Below are positions 15,600 through 23,255 of a DNA stretch of 23,255 nucleotides, in pieces. This DNA comes from JBBIVB01 sp964567515 (lineage in GTDB: Bacteria; Patescibacteriota; Patescibacteriia; Veblenbacterales; UBA10138): positions 1-23,255 of the forward strand of contig CAZMMW010000007.1 of the NCBI GenBank assembly GCA_964567515.1. The letters are read 5' to 3'. The number at the start of each line of letters is the position of its first letter. Position 1 is the first letter of the stretch. A program made the translations under genes and the position numbers. The notes below the pieces were generated by a model. The model searched no databases and was not told where the DNA came from. It saw nothing but the letters and a program-made list of their open reading frames with translations.

Positions 15600-16673
15600 T
15601 TATTCTTTATTAATCTTTTCTACTAATTCCGGGCCTTGCGCATCTTCTGTTTTCCAATCTTCAAAAACATCAGATAAAATAACAGCCACCACCGTAGTCA
15701 AAGGAATTGATAATACGGCACCCATAATGCCACCTAATTTAGCGCCCACTAAAATCACTATGATGGAGACTATCGGATTTAAACCAACAGCCCGACGCAT
15801 AATACTAGGAACTAAAATGTTGTTTTCTAACTGCTGTACTAAGACGTAAACAAGAACTACCAATAATCCCAGCCAGGGAGAAATAGTAAAGGCTAAAAAG
15901 ATACCTGGAATAGCTCCTATAACAGGACCTACGTAGGGAATAATTTCAGTTAATGCTGCCCACAAAGCTAAGACTAAAACATAGTCCATTCCCACTATCT
16001 GTAAACCTATAAAAGTTAGGATGCCTACAGCTAACATCAATACCAATTGCGCTCTAAACCAAGCTCCTAATTTAATATGGATTCTGCCTAATAATTGTAT
16101 AACGTAAGGTTGATATTTAGCAGGAGTCAAAGATCTTAAAAATCTTTTTAAACCATCTTCCTGCACTATTAAATAAAAACTCATTACCAAAACGACGGCT
16201 AATTGTAAAATACCTCCAAAAATACCAGTCACGGTAGAGACTATAGAAGACGCAGCTTGAGATAAACCTAGACCAATATTTTCTAGTAAAGACTTGATCG
16301 TATTAGCAGCTTCTAGATCTGTGGTATGTTGAACTTGTGATAAATTAGAAACAACTCGTGAATAGTAATAAGGTAAGGAGTTGGCTAATTGTTGAATCTG
16401 TATCACCACTGGAGGTATTAACAAATAAATCACCAGAGCTAATATCAAAAAAATTACTACATAAATACTAACTATAGATAAAACTCTAGGAACACGACGT
16501 TTGTATAACCAATCAACCCATGGTCCAAAAGCAGCGGCTAACACTATCGCTATAAATACTAAAGCTAAAATATCAAGAATAGAGTAAAGCAAATAAAATA
16601 TTGCCAGTACTATAATAATTTTAACAATACTCAACCACGAAATATCTGTTAAATGATGTTGTTGATGGTTCAT
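15600..16673 (-). CDS. AI-2E family transporter (TqsA/PerM/UPF0118)
   Basis: A 357-residue polytopic membrane protein with about seven or eight hydrophobic segments: a cluster at the N-terminus (17-85), a soluble middle (about 95-160), then a helical C-terminal half. Family signatures include EIIPYVGPVIGAIPGIFLA and the final NPIVSIIVILVGAKLGGIMG stretch. Members are exporters or cation/proton antiporters; the autoinducer-2 role shown for TqsA should not be assumed here. It follows the M16 peptidase by 3 nt. Confidence 0.93.
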   Translation of the reverse strand: MNHQQHHLTDISWLSIVKIIIVLAIFYLLYSILDILALVFIAIVLAAAFGPWVDWLYKRRVPRVLSIVSIYVVIFLILALVIYLLIPPVVIQIQQLANSLPYYYSRVVSNLSQVQHTTDLEAANTIKSLLENIGLGLSQAASSIVSTVTGIFGGILQLAVVLVMSFYLIVQEDGLKRFLRSLTPAKYQPYVIQLLGRIHIKLGAWFRAQLVLMLAVGILTFIGLQIVGMDYVLVLALWAALTEIIPYVGPVIGAIPGIFLAFTISPWLGLLVVLVYVLVQQLENNILVPSIMRRAVGLNPIVSIIVILVGAKLGGIMGAVLSIPLTTVVAVILSDVFEDWKTEDAQGPELVEKINKE

Positions 16674-16676
16674 ATA

Positions 16677-17945
16677 TTATTCTTTTAATAAATTATGCAA
16701 AAGTTTGGTATTCTGATATGGGCCGATCACGGCTAAAGTATAGCATTTCGGTTTAAAGATCGCACGTGCTAACTTTATCAATCTTCCAGACGTTATGGAC
16801 TGTAATTTAGTTAAAAGCTGTTTAGTGGTTTGTAATTTGTGTTCTAACATTACTTGCTTACCTAGCCAATCTGCCACACCAGCCGAATCTTCCAAAGCTA
16901 ATAATAACCTACCTTTTAGATATTCCTTGGCTTTGGTTAATTCCGCCGCATCTATCGGTTCAATAGTAATTCTTTTCAATTCCTCCTTAATCAATTGTAT
17001 AGCTCTAGATAAACGCTCTTTATCTAAACCAGCTTGAATCACTAACAAACCTGTTTGTTCATAAGCCTGAACAGCGGTTTTAATAAAATAACACAGCCCT
17101 TCGCGCTCTCTTAATCTAGAAAATAAACGTGAACTCATATTACCACCCAAAATAGTGGACAATACCTCCAATGACAAAATATCTTTATGTCGTAAAGGCA
17201 AGGCTTTAAACCCCAAAGCGATTTGCACTTGCTCAGTTTCTTTGTGTTTCAGAATTATTTGTGGTTTAGTGATATTAAAGTGAGGCGGTTTAAATATTGG
17301 TTGACGAATTGCTGGTCGCATCACGCCAAAATATTTAGTCAGATATTTTTTATGAGCAATCGGTATGTTTCCGCTCACCACCACCAACATATTTTGCGGA
17401 TGATAAAATTTATGAAGATAATTTTTAACTTGTGATAAAGTTAATGAACGCACTGATTCCCGACTACCGCTAATTAAACGACCCAAAGAGTGCCCCGCAA
17501 ACATTTTTTGCTCTAATAAATCTTCTATGTACATCATTGGATTATCCTCGTACATATTTATCTCCTGCACAATCACCTCTTTTTCTTGTTTTATTTCACT
17601 AACATCAAGAATTGGCTGCCAAACCATTTCCGATAAGACGTGTAGCATTTTTGGTAAATGTAAAGCCGCGGCTTTAATGTAAAAACCGGTTACTTCTTTG
17701 CTGGTAAAAGCATTATAGTCAGCGCCTAAACTATCAATTAAATGCGTTAAAGCCGAAGCTGTCGGCCAACTGATAGTCCCTTTAAAAACCATGTGCTCTA
17801 AAAAATGAGATAGGCCAGCTTCTTTAATATTTTCTTGCCGAGAGCCGGTATGCACCAATACCAAAACTGTTACTGTTTCGGTTGCTTTAATATCAGCCAA
17901 GACTACTGGCAAACCATTATTTAAACGTAAACGCTTAACTTTCAT
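16677..17945 (-). CDS. M16 family zinc metallopeptidase
   Basis: A 422-residue pitrilysin/processing-peptidase-like protease. The inverted zinc motif HFLEH is at 47-51 (two His and the catalytic Glu50), with a third ligand probably Glu128 in EKEVIVQEI. The C-terminal half keeps GGNMSSRLFSRLRE, the substrate-binding region of this family. The length fits a single two-domain subunit that would dimerise into a chamber. No signal peptide is seen, so it acts in the cytosol. It starts 4 nt after glyS and runs straight into the permease. The substrate is unknown. Confidence 0.95.
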   Translation of the reverse strand: MKVKRLRLNNGLPVVLADIKATETVTVLVLVHTGSRQENIKEAGLSHFLEHMVFKGTISWPTASALTHLIDSLGADYNAFTSKEVTGFYIKAAALHLPKMLHVLSEMVWQPILDVSEIKQEKEVIVQEINMYEDNPMMYIEDLLEQKMFAGHSLGRLISGSRESVRSLTLSQVKNYLHKFYHPQNMLVVVSGNIPIAHKKYLTKYFGVMRPAIRQPIFKPPHFNITKPQIILKHKETEQVQIALGFKALPLRHKDILSLEVLSTILGGNMSSRLFSRLREREGLCYFIKTAVQAYEQTGLLVIQAGLDKERLSRAIQLIKEELKRITIEPIDAAELTKAKEYLKGRLLLALEDSAGVADWLGKQVMLEHKLQTTKQLLTKLQSITSGRLIKLARAIFKPKCYTLAVIGPYQNTKLLHNLLKE

Positions 17946-17949
17946 TTAT

Positions 17950-19359
17950 TTATAACTGTAACTTATCTTTTAAATAATCTACTAGCTCATTAATAGCTAA
18001 ACGTTCTTGAGTCATAGTATCACGATCTCGTATTGTGACTTTTTTATCCTGCAAACTATCAAAATCAACAGTCACGCAATAAGGAGTGCCGATTTCATCC
18101 TGCCGGCGATAACGTCTACCAATAGACCCAACTTCATCATAATCAACCATTAAGCACGAGGTCAATTTAAGATAAATATCTTGCGCCACTTGAGTAAGTT
18201 CTGGTTTTTTAGATAAAGGCAAGATAGCCGCTTTAATGGGGGCTAGTTGAGGATGTAATTTTAATACCACCTCCATTTCTTTAGTTGATTCCGTAGTATT
18301 AGTACGACCGCCCTCTACCTCTGTATAAGCATCCACCAAAAAAGCTAAAGCAGCGCGATCAGCTCCAGCTGAAGTTTCAATAATCCAAGGTATAAATTTT
18401 TCTCGCGATTCCTCGTCGCGACAAGACAAATCATGACCAGAAAACTTACTATGCCGCGACAAATCCCAATCTCCTCGATTATGAATGCCTTCCAATTCTT
18501 TGAAGCCATCGTTGCCAGCAAAAGGAAATTTATATTCTACATCTACTGCCCGCTTAGCATAGTGTGCTAATTCATCTTTCTTATGTTCCCGAAAATTTAA
18601 TTGCTCTTTACCAATACCAAAACTGGCATACCAAGATATTCTTTCTTTCAACCAATAATCAAACCACTTATCGGCTTCAGGTGGTTTAACAAACCATTGC
18701 ATTTCCATTTGTTCAAACTCGCGTGTACGGAAAGTAAAATTTCCCGGGGTAATCTCGTTACGGAAAGCTTTGCCGATCTGTGCCATACCAAAAGGAATTT
18801 TCATCCGTGAAGATTGCTGAACATTTTCAAAATTAACATAAATACCCTGGGCGGTTTCAGGACGTAAATAAACTTGAGCTGCTTCTTCGACTACTGGTCC
18901 CAAAAATGTTTTAAACATTAAGTTAAAATCACGTTTCGCAGTTAATTCACCATTGCATTCCGGACATTTTAAATCACCAACTTGTTGGGGTGACTCTTTT
19001 TCCCACTTGGGACAAAGACTACGAAAGTCTTCCAATAAATGATCGGCGCGAAATCTTTTTTTACACGCCTTACAATCAACCAAAGGATCGGTAAAACTGG
19101 CCAAATGCCCTGAAGCCTCCCAAATTTTAGAGTGCATTAAAATTGAAGAATCAATTCCTACTATATTCTGCCGCAACTGCACCATATTTTTCCACCACAT
19201 CCTTTTAACATTGTTTTTAAGTTCTACCCCCAAAGGTCCATAATCATAACAGGAATTAAGGCCGCCATAAATTTCTGAGGAGGGGAAAATAAAACCACGC
19301 CGTTTACAAAGCGAAACTATCTTATCCATTTTATTTTGCTCTATAGAGGTTTTAGTCAT
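17950..19359 (-). CDS. glyS: glycyl-tRNA synthetase, homodimeric type
   Basis: A 469-residue class II synthetase of the alpha-2 type (often named glyQS), unlike the alpha2-beta2 enzyme of many bacteria. Signatures: GFIFPSSEIYGGLNSCYDYG, RPETAQGIYVNF (166-177), class II motif 2 around IGKAFRNEITPGNF, and motif 3 in SAGADRAALAFL. Two CxxC pairs (Cys96/99 and Cys132/135) sit in the insertion and could bind zinc. It is the first gene of an eight-gene run and follows a 147-nt spacer, so a promoter is expected just upstream. Confidence 0.97.
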   Translation of the reverse strand: MTKTSIEQNKMDKIVSLCKRRGFIFPSSEIYGGLNSCYDYGPLGVELKNNVKRMWWKNMVQLRQNIVGIDSSILMHSKIWEASGHLASFTDPLVDCKACKKRFRADHLLEDFRSLCPKWEKESPQQVGDLKCPECNGELTAKRDFNLMFKTFLGPVVEEAAQVYLRPETAQGIYVNFENVQQSSRMKIPFGMAQIGKAFRNEITPGNFTFRTREFEQMEMQWFVKPPEADKWFDYWLKERISWYASFGIGKEQLNFREHKKDELAHYAKRAVDVEYKFPFAGNDGFKELEGIHNRGDWDLSRHSKFSGHDLSCRDEESREKFIPWIIETSAGADRAALAFLVDAYTEVEGGRTNTTESTKEMEVVLKLHPQLAPIKAAILPLSKKPELTQVAQDIYLKLTSCLMVDYDEVGSIGRRYRRQDEIGTPYCVTVDFDSLQDKKVTIRDRDTMTQERLAINELVDYLKDKLQL

Positions 19360-19414
19360 GGTAACTCTACTTTAATAAATTCTGATGTTTTTGGCAAATT
19401 TAAATAATTAACAA

Positions 19415-19441
19415 ATTATATTACTCATTATGTTTTGCTAA
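19415..19441 (-). promoter_or_regulatory. possible promoter of the glyS operon
   Basis: A perfect TATAAT (19420-19415) lies about 55 nt before the glyS start. A weak TTAGCA is 15 nt upstream of it, a short spacing, so the -35 assignment is doubtful. The spacer (19360-19506) also holds a 6-bp hairpin at 19470-19486, GCATAT/ATATGC around five bases, without a T-run. Confidence 0.4.
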
Positions 19442-19506
19442 TAAATATGTAGCACAAAATATTGAGGAGGCATATCCCAAATATGCATAAAAATTAAATA
19501 ATAAGT

Positions 19507-20472
19507 TTATTTGATCAAACTCTTAAATTTTTCCACCATTGGTACCGCCTCTGCCTCTACACCGTAAGCCTGGGCTAAATGAAGAGCTGTCCAATCAGCT
19601 AATATAATAGAAGAAAAAATCTTGGTCAGTCTAGAATCACTGCCCATAGATACAATTTCCACTGGAAATTTACGCTGGGTATAAATTCTTTGCAAAGTAC
19701 CCATTCTGGCTTTAATGCGCGGATGATCATCGTCTGTTAAAAAGATGAATCTAAATTGGCGTGATAATTTTTTGGTACGAGCCACGGCATCAAAACCTGT
19801 CATCTCATTGTGATTCATTTCGGGCAGTATATTATAAAAAGCGGGAATTTTAGCTGTTTCATTAAACTTAATTTTCCAATTATAAGCTACTGCTTGGTTA
19901 TTAGTAGAGCTATAAATAACAGGAATATAATTAACTAACTTCTCAGCCAACTTTTGGCCCAACTCCTTACTTTTGACTACATCTAGAGTAATAGCTAATA
20001 AATTTGATTGACGTAATGTTTCCTCTTCGCCAATGGCTTTTAAAATAGCGCGAAAATTAAAACCCAAAGCCATGCGTGGCTGAATGCCAGTATCAGGAAT
20101 TTTAATATAAGGTATCTTATATTCCTGAGCTAATTCCAATAAACTACCACCAATGGAAATAGCTACACAATCATAATGATTCTTTAAAGCCTGTTTAAAA
20201 GTGTCCAAAGGTTCTTCAGTATTACCAGAATAAGACACGATTATGAACAAACTAGATTTTAGTTTGTCTGCTGGCATAACAGGCAGACCATAATCGCCGT
20301 GTAAAGTTATATCCAACTCCGACTTGCTAGTTTTAACTAAACGAGCTGCCAATAAACTACCACCAATGCCGCTGATGATGAAACTTTTGTATTTTTTAGA
20401 TGTCAGCGCATTCTGAATTTGTGGATTAAACTCAAATTGTTTAGGAAAATTTAAAATAGCCTCGCTCATCAT
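19507..20472 (-). CDS. SIS-domain phosphoglucose/phosphomannose isomerase-like protein
   Basis: A 321-residue protein of the bifunctional PGI/PMI family, interconverting aldose and ketose 6-phosphates. The sugar-binding SIS motifs are GIGGS (35-39) and SYSGNTEE (80-87). PRMALGF, the catalytic-region PEMNHNE and the C-terminal ALHLAQAYGVEAEAVPMVEKF pattern match archaeal and CPR homologs. It starts 3 nt after the aldolase gene, which suggests a joint role in upper sugar phosphate metabolism. Whether it acts on glucose, mannose or both cannot be told from sequence. Confidence 0.9.
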   Translation of the reverse strand: MMSEAILNFPKQFEFNPQIQNALTSKKYKSFIISGIGGSLLAARLVKTSKSELDITLHGDYGLPVMPADKLKSSLFIIVSYSGNTEEPLDTFKQALKNHYDCVAISIGGSLLELAQEYKIPYIKIPDTGIQPRMALGFNFRAILKAIGEEETLRQSNLLAITLDVVKSKELGQKLAEKLVNYIPVIYSSTNNQAVAYNWKIKFNETAKIPAFYNILPEMNHNEMTGFDAVARTKKLSRQFRFIFLTDDDHPRIKARMGTLQRIYTQRKFPVEIVSMGSDSRLTKIFSSIILADWTALHLAQAYGVEAEAVPMVEKFKSLIK

Positions 20473-20475
20473 AAA

Positions 20476-21342
20476 CTATCTTTTAATAAAATTAAAAAGT
20501 TTTAACCGATGTTCTATTATCTTCTCTACCCCAGTAATAGCCGGAATAGCTAGTTTATAAGGTACGACATTCTGTAGATTCTTCTTCAAACCATCTGCTA
20601 TACCCTTACGCCAAGCTACCCGTAATTCAGTAGAAATATGAACGATATTGATACCTGCTTTAATAGCCGATTGAAAGTCGTGGTCGATAATGCCCGATCC
20701 GCCATGCAACACCAAAGGAATTTTTACCGCTAGTTTAATCTTGGAAATTAAATTTATATCCAACCTGGGACTGGAATGATTTTTTAACATACCATGTATA
20801 TTACCAACTGCTGGAGCAAATAAATCTACTCCCGTTTCGCGGACGAATCTTTTAGCCTCATCTACTTTGGTAAAAGCGCTCTTAGTTAAAGCGGCCCCCT
20901 TCGGTAAACTAGTATAAACAACTGAATCTTTGCCAATATAACCAAGCTCTCCTTCAACTAGAATTTTTTTATTAATTTTTCTCACTATTTTTACTGCCTG
21001 TTTTGTTTGTCTAATATTATCTTCTAACGATCGACCGGCACCATCAAAAATTATAGAATCAAAACCAGCCAAAGCTGCTTGTTTTACCCCTGCTAACGAT
21101 CTAGTGTGATCAGCGTTAAGAAAAATATTATAACCTTGCAATTTATAAGTTTTGACTAAAGCTACTATCTGCTCCACGCCCAGAAAAGCTCTTTCGCCTT
21201 CAGAGACACCAATAATTACTGGTAAAGATAGCTTGGAAGAGGTATCGGTCACCGCTTTTAATAAATCAAAATTACAAACATTAAAATGTCCAACAGCTCT
21301 TCTTTTTTTGGCAACTCGTTTAATTAATTGATATAAATTCAT
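20476..21342 (-). CDS. class II fructose-bisphosphate aldolase family protein
   Basis: A 288-residue zinc-dependent aldolase. Family marks: GHFNVCNFD (18-26, usually AFNV), NADHT with Asp78 and zinc ligand His79, VEGELGYIG (129-137), GNIHG with His183 and LHGGSG with His213. All three zinc histidines and the catalytic Asp are therefore present. Homologs cleave fructose 1,6-bisphosphate or related ketose bisphosphates, and the neighbouring isomerase favours a glycolytic or hexose role. A tagatose- or deoxy-sugar-specific variant cannot be excluded. Confidence 0.9.
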   Translation of the reverse strand: MNLYQLIKRVAKKRRAVGHFNVCNFDLLKAVTDTSSKLSLPVIIGVSEGERAFLGVEQIVALVKTYKLQGYNIFLNADHTRSLAGVKQAALAGFDSIIFDGAGRSLEDNIRQTKQAVKIVRKINKKILVEGELGYIGKDSVVYTSLPKGAALTKSAFTKVDEAKRFVRETGVDLFAPAVGNIHGMLKNHSSPRLDINLISKIKLAVKIPLVLHGGSGIIDHDFQSAIKAGINIVHISTELRVAWRKGIADGLKKNLQNVVPYKLAIPAITGVEKIIEHRLKLFNFIKR

Positions 21343-21358
21343 AAAATAATAATTTTAA

Positions 21359-22033
21359 TTAGTTAAAACCAGCTAAACATGTTTTTAAGTCTGTAGTTTG
21401 TGTCCAGCCACATCTTCCATCTACTTGGCGTCCGCAGGTAGCTTTAGTATAGCAAACATATTGCGGTTTAAAATCACAGGTGGTGACAACTTCCTCATCA
21501 GCGCAAATTTGTTTACTACAGCCAGTTATCAAACAAGGTTCAGCAGTGACTTTTCTCTCTTGTTCAAATAATATGGGAATGTTAATTTGCGCATCGTGTT
21601 CTGGCAATCCCGAAGGATTATCTTTTTGTAAAATTAAAGTACCGCTAGTAGCAGTTGGTTGGGTAAAAGTCAAAGTAGCAATAAAAGGCACAAAATTTTC
21701 TGTCATCCAATCACTTTGCGCTTGGGCTATACCATGAGCTAATTCTTGGCCTTGGTTGCCCACAAGTTTAACTGGAAAAGAAGCTTCAAAAAACCAATTG
21801 CCGCGTGCTTGTCCTTTTATTAATAAAGGGCTGCTAATAACCTCGTCGTTTTGAGGTGTAGTCACTTGAATTAAATTATATAAATTGTTGTTCTTGTCCA
21901 AATCAGTATTGATAATGGTAGCTAACGAACTATCATAATAATTTTGCTTTATCAATAGAAAACCACCAATCACCACTAACAGGAAAACCAAAAAACAAAC
22001 TAAAATAAAAATAATAGAAAAACCTTTAATCAT
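21359..22033 (-). CDS. membrane-anchored Gmad2-domain protein with an eight-cysteine tail
   Basis: A 224-residue surface protein. An N-terminal membrane helix (about 5-28) is followed by an immunoglobulin-like Gmad2 domain (about 52-158; note SPLLIKGQARGNWFFEASFPV and WMTENFVPFIATLTF). The C-terminal 58 residues contain exactly eight cysteines (167, 172, 177, 186, 194, 200, 208, 219), which suggests four disulfides outside the membrane. Gmad2 and GerMN domains often pair in Firmicutes spore germination proteins, but no sporulation gene is nearby. It lies 2 nt after the GerMN gene, so the two products probably act together in the envelope. The function is unknown. Confidence 0.87.
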   Translation of the reverse strand: MIKGFSIIFILVCFLVFLLVVIGGFLLIKQNYYDSSLATIINTDLDKNNNLYNLIQVTTPQNDEVISSPLLIKGQARGNWFFEASFPVKLVGNQGQELAHGIAQAQSDWMTENFVPFIATLTFTQPTATSGTLILQKDNPSGLPEHDAQINIPILFEQERKVTAEPCLITGCSKQICADEEVVTTCDFKPQYVCYTKATCGRQVDGRCGWTQTTDLKTCLAGFN

Positions 22034-22035
22034 AT

Positions 22036-22539
22036 TTATGGTTGTAAAATATCTTCAGTGCGTCCATTAATAGAAATTATTACTTTTTTAAAATTAGAAA
22101 ACTGTAACAAAGTTTTAGTAATTTGCGCGCTAATGGCCGTCACCCGACAAGACCCGCCCACTGCTTGTTCTAAAATTTCATCAAAATCAACTACCACTTC
22201 CTCTCCTGCCACCTCTAATTTTTGTAATTTAACTCCTGGATTAATACTAGTAAAAAAACCAGCCCCGGCTTCTTCCGTGGTTGGGCCAGTCAGTAATTCA
22301 CCTATGGTTAATTTAGCTAAGTCTGTTACTGACGGCTGTTTAGCTATCCATCGTTCCACCAAAAAAACTTTACTACAATCCAGAGCTTCTGGGTCACTGA
22401 GCTTATTACCGAAATAAACTTGTATCTTGGTTAAATTTTTTGGCGGCGCTTTAGCTTCATAAACCAACCAAACATAAAAGACTAATAATAAAATTATCAG
22501 AATGACTATAACATAAATAACTGAACGTAACTTAATCAT
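22036..22539 (-). CDS. membrane-anchored GerMN-domain protein
   Basis: A 167-residue protein: one N-terminal membrane helix (about 6-26) with no lipobox cysteine, then a GerMN domain (about 37-165). Recognisable parts are VYFGN, the LLTGPTTEEAGAG segment, VVVDFDEILEQAVGG and IISINGRTE. Two cysteines outside the membrane, 54 and 131, could form one disulfide. GerMN is known from spore germination and sporulation proteins but is also widespread in bacteria without spores, where it may bind peptidoglycan or partner Gmad2 domains. It starts 4 nt after the FKBP gene. Confidence 0.88.
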   Translation of the reverse strand: MIKLRSVIYVIVILIILLLVFYVWLVYEAKAPPKNLTKIQVYFGNKLSDPEALDCSKVFLVERWIAKQPSVTDLAKLTIGELLTGPTTEEAGAGFFTSINPGVKLQKLEVAGEEVVVDFDEILEQAVGGSCRVTAISAQITKTLLQFSNFKKVIISINGRTEDILQP

Positions 22540-22543
22540 AAAG

Positions 22544-23110
22544 CTATTCTATATCAATTAATTCTACTTCAAAAATTAAAGTACTTTGCGGAGGAATACT
22601 GCTATTACCTTTATCGCCATAAGCCAGATCAGGTGGAATAATCAACCTCCTTTTCTCTCCTATAGTCATACCTTTCAAACCATGGTCCCAACCATTAATA
22701 ACTTGCCCAGCTCCTAAAGTAAAAGTAAAAGACTCGCCACGATCATAACTAGAATCAAATTTAGTATTATCCAAAAGCCAACCAGTATAATGCACTCCCA
22801 ACTTATCACCTGATTTAGTTTCTCTACCACCTTGACCCTGTTGAATAATTGCCATTTGTAACTTATCAACTACCTGCGGTTTATTGCCAGATGACTGATC
22901 CGGATTTGATTTATTTAGATTCAGATCATCCTGCCAAACTATTTGCTCGTCCGCGGAATTATTAATAGCGGCAGGTTTATTTTTCTCTCCTGTTTTAATT
23001 ATAAAAAATAAACCTCCTACCAAAAAAATCAAACCCAATACCGAACCTATCACCGCGCCAGCGGTTTGTCCTTGGTAACCTGATTGTGGCCGTTCAATTC
23101 TTAATTCCAT
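22544..23110 (-). CDS. membrane-anchored FKBP-type peptidyl-prolyl cis-trans isomerase
   Basis: A 188-residue protein with a single membrane helix (about 18-39), a polar linker (40-80) and a complete FKBP domain (82-188). Active-site positions of the family are conserved: Tyr108 (HYTG), Phe118 and Asp119, Phe130, Val137-Ile138, Trp141, Tyr164 (AYG), Ile172 and Phe180. It should catalyse prolyl isomerisation during protein folding outside the cytoplasmic membrane. It starts 4 nt after the Clp gene, so folding and unfolding functions are co-transcribed here, followed by two envelope proteins. Confidence 0.94.
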   Translation of the reverse strand: MELRIERPQSGYQGQTAGAVIGSVLGLIFLVGGLFFIIKTGEKNKPAAINNSADEQIVWQDDLNLNKSNPDQSSGNKPQVVDKLQMAIIQQGQGGRETKSGDKLGVHYTGWLLDNTKFDSSYDRGESFTFTLGAGQVINGWDHGLKGMTIGEKRRLIIPPDLAYGDKGNSSIPPQSTLIFEVELIDIE

Positions 23111-23114
23111 AAAT

Positions 23115-23255
23115 TTATAATTTAGTGGCTTTCTCTATCCTAATTACCCCGCCGGGCTCTAAAACCACTATATCACGCCGGCCGAGTTTACCAGTTAAAA
23201 GGTAATTAGCTAAAGCATTATCCACTTTATCCTGAATAACGCGTTGCAACGGTCT
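23115..23255 (-). CDS. C-terminus of a Clp AAA+ unfoldase (ClpC/ClpB type), partial
   Basis: The window edge cuts this gene; only the last 46 codons are present. The sequence opens RPLQRVIQDKVDNALANYLL, the start of the C-terminal D2 small domain typical of Clp/Hsp100 ATPases, followed by TGKLGRRDIVVLEPGG. The stop TAA is at 23115-23117, 4 nt before the FKBP gene. Too little is seen to choose between ClpC, which works with ClpP, and ClpB, a disaggregase. Confidence 0.85.
   Translation of the reverse strand, partial: RPLQRVIQDKVDNALANYLLTGKLGRRDIVVLEPGGVIRIEKATKL

Noticed and set aside
19470..19486. 6-bp hairpin considered as terminator of the isomerase operon
   Set aside because: The stem is AT-rich and no T-run follows in the direction of transcription.
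19417..19506. Short hydrophobic minus-strand frame (contains GYASSIFCATYLLAKHNE) between the isomerase gene and glyS
   Set aside because: It has no ATG or ribosome site, fewer than 30 codons and overlaps the likely promoter; chance hydrophobic frames are common in AT-rich DNA.
22058..22417. 119-codon plus-strand open frame opposite the GerMN gene
   Set aside because: It is an antisense shadow with no recognisable domain; the minus-strand GerMN product explains the region.
129..23117. TGA-as-glycine code (genetic code 25) for the window
   Set aside because: All genes are full length with ordinary glycine codons and no in-frame TGA, so there is no evidence of reassignment here, only absence of TGA stops.

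Overview
The window is 23 kb of AT-rich DNA in which every supported gene lies on the minus strand, so transcription runs from the high coordinates toward position 1. The gene content suggests a Candidate Phyla Radiation (Patescibacteria, probably Parcubacteria-like) genome: compact genes with gaps of a few bases, many short family members (RsmI, ATP synthase delta, MetRS), GerMN and Gmad2 'spore germination' domains without sporulation genes, an eight-cysteine C-terminal module, a UvrD helicase fused to a PD-(D/E)XK nuclease, and a class II aldolase beside a PGI/PMI-like SIS protein. This placement is inference from gene style; there is no rRNA in the window. The code is read as standard for sense codons. 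None of the 25 visible stop codons is TGA.

Layout in transcription order. (1) 23255-19507: C-terminus of a Clp AAA+ unfoldase, a membrane-anchored FKBP prolyl isomerase, a GerMN lipidless membrane protein, a Gmad2/eight-Cys membrane protein, a class II aldolase and a PGI/PMI-type isomerase. (2) After a 147-nt spacer with a possible promoter, 19359-11015: glycyl-tRNA synthetase, M16 zinc peptidase, AI-2E-type permease, RsmI, methionyl-tRNA synthetase, CvpA, TatD and RmuC. (3) After a 0.2-kb spacer with a near-consensus sigma70-type promoter, 10782-3542: a complete F-type ATP synthase operon atpZ/I-B-E-F-H-A-G-D-(unknown membrane gene)-C. (4) 3495-3218: the wreck of a beta-carbonic-anhydrase-like gene. 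(5) 3131-129: a 1000-residue helicase-nuclease, followed by a GC-rich hairpin near the window edge.

The most distinctive signals are non-coding. The c-subunit gene atpE is bracketed on both sides by stem-loops of about 57-61 nt, one ending 19 nt before its start and one overlapping its stop codon. This arrangement could give the c subunit its own mRNA segment or stability, matching its high copy number in the rotor. The atp operon also carries an extra three-helix membrane protein between atpD and atpC and an unusually short delta subunit. I saw no transposon, CRISPR array, tRNA, rRNA or prophage.
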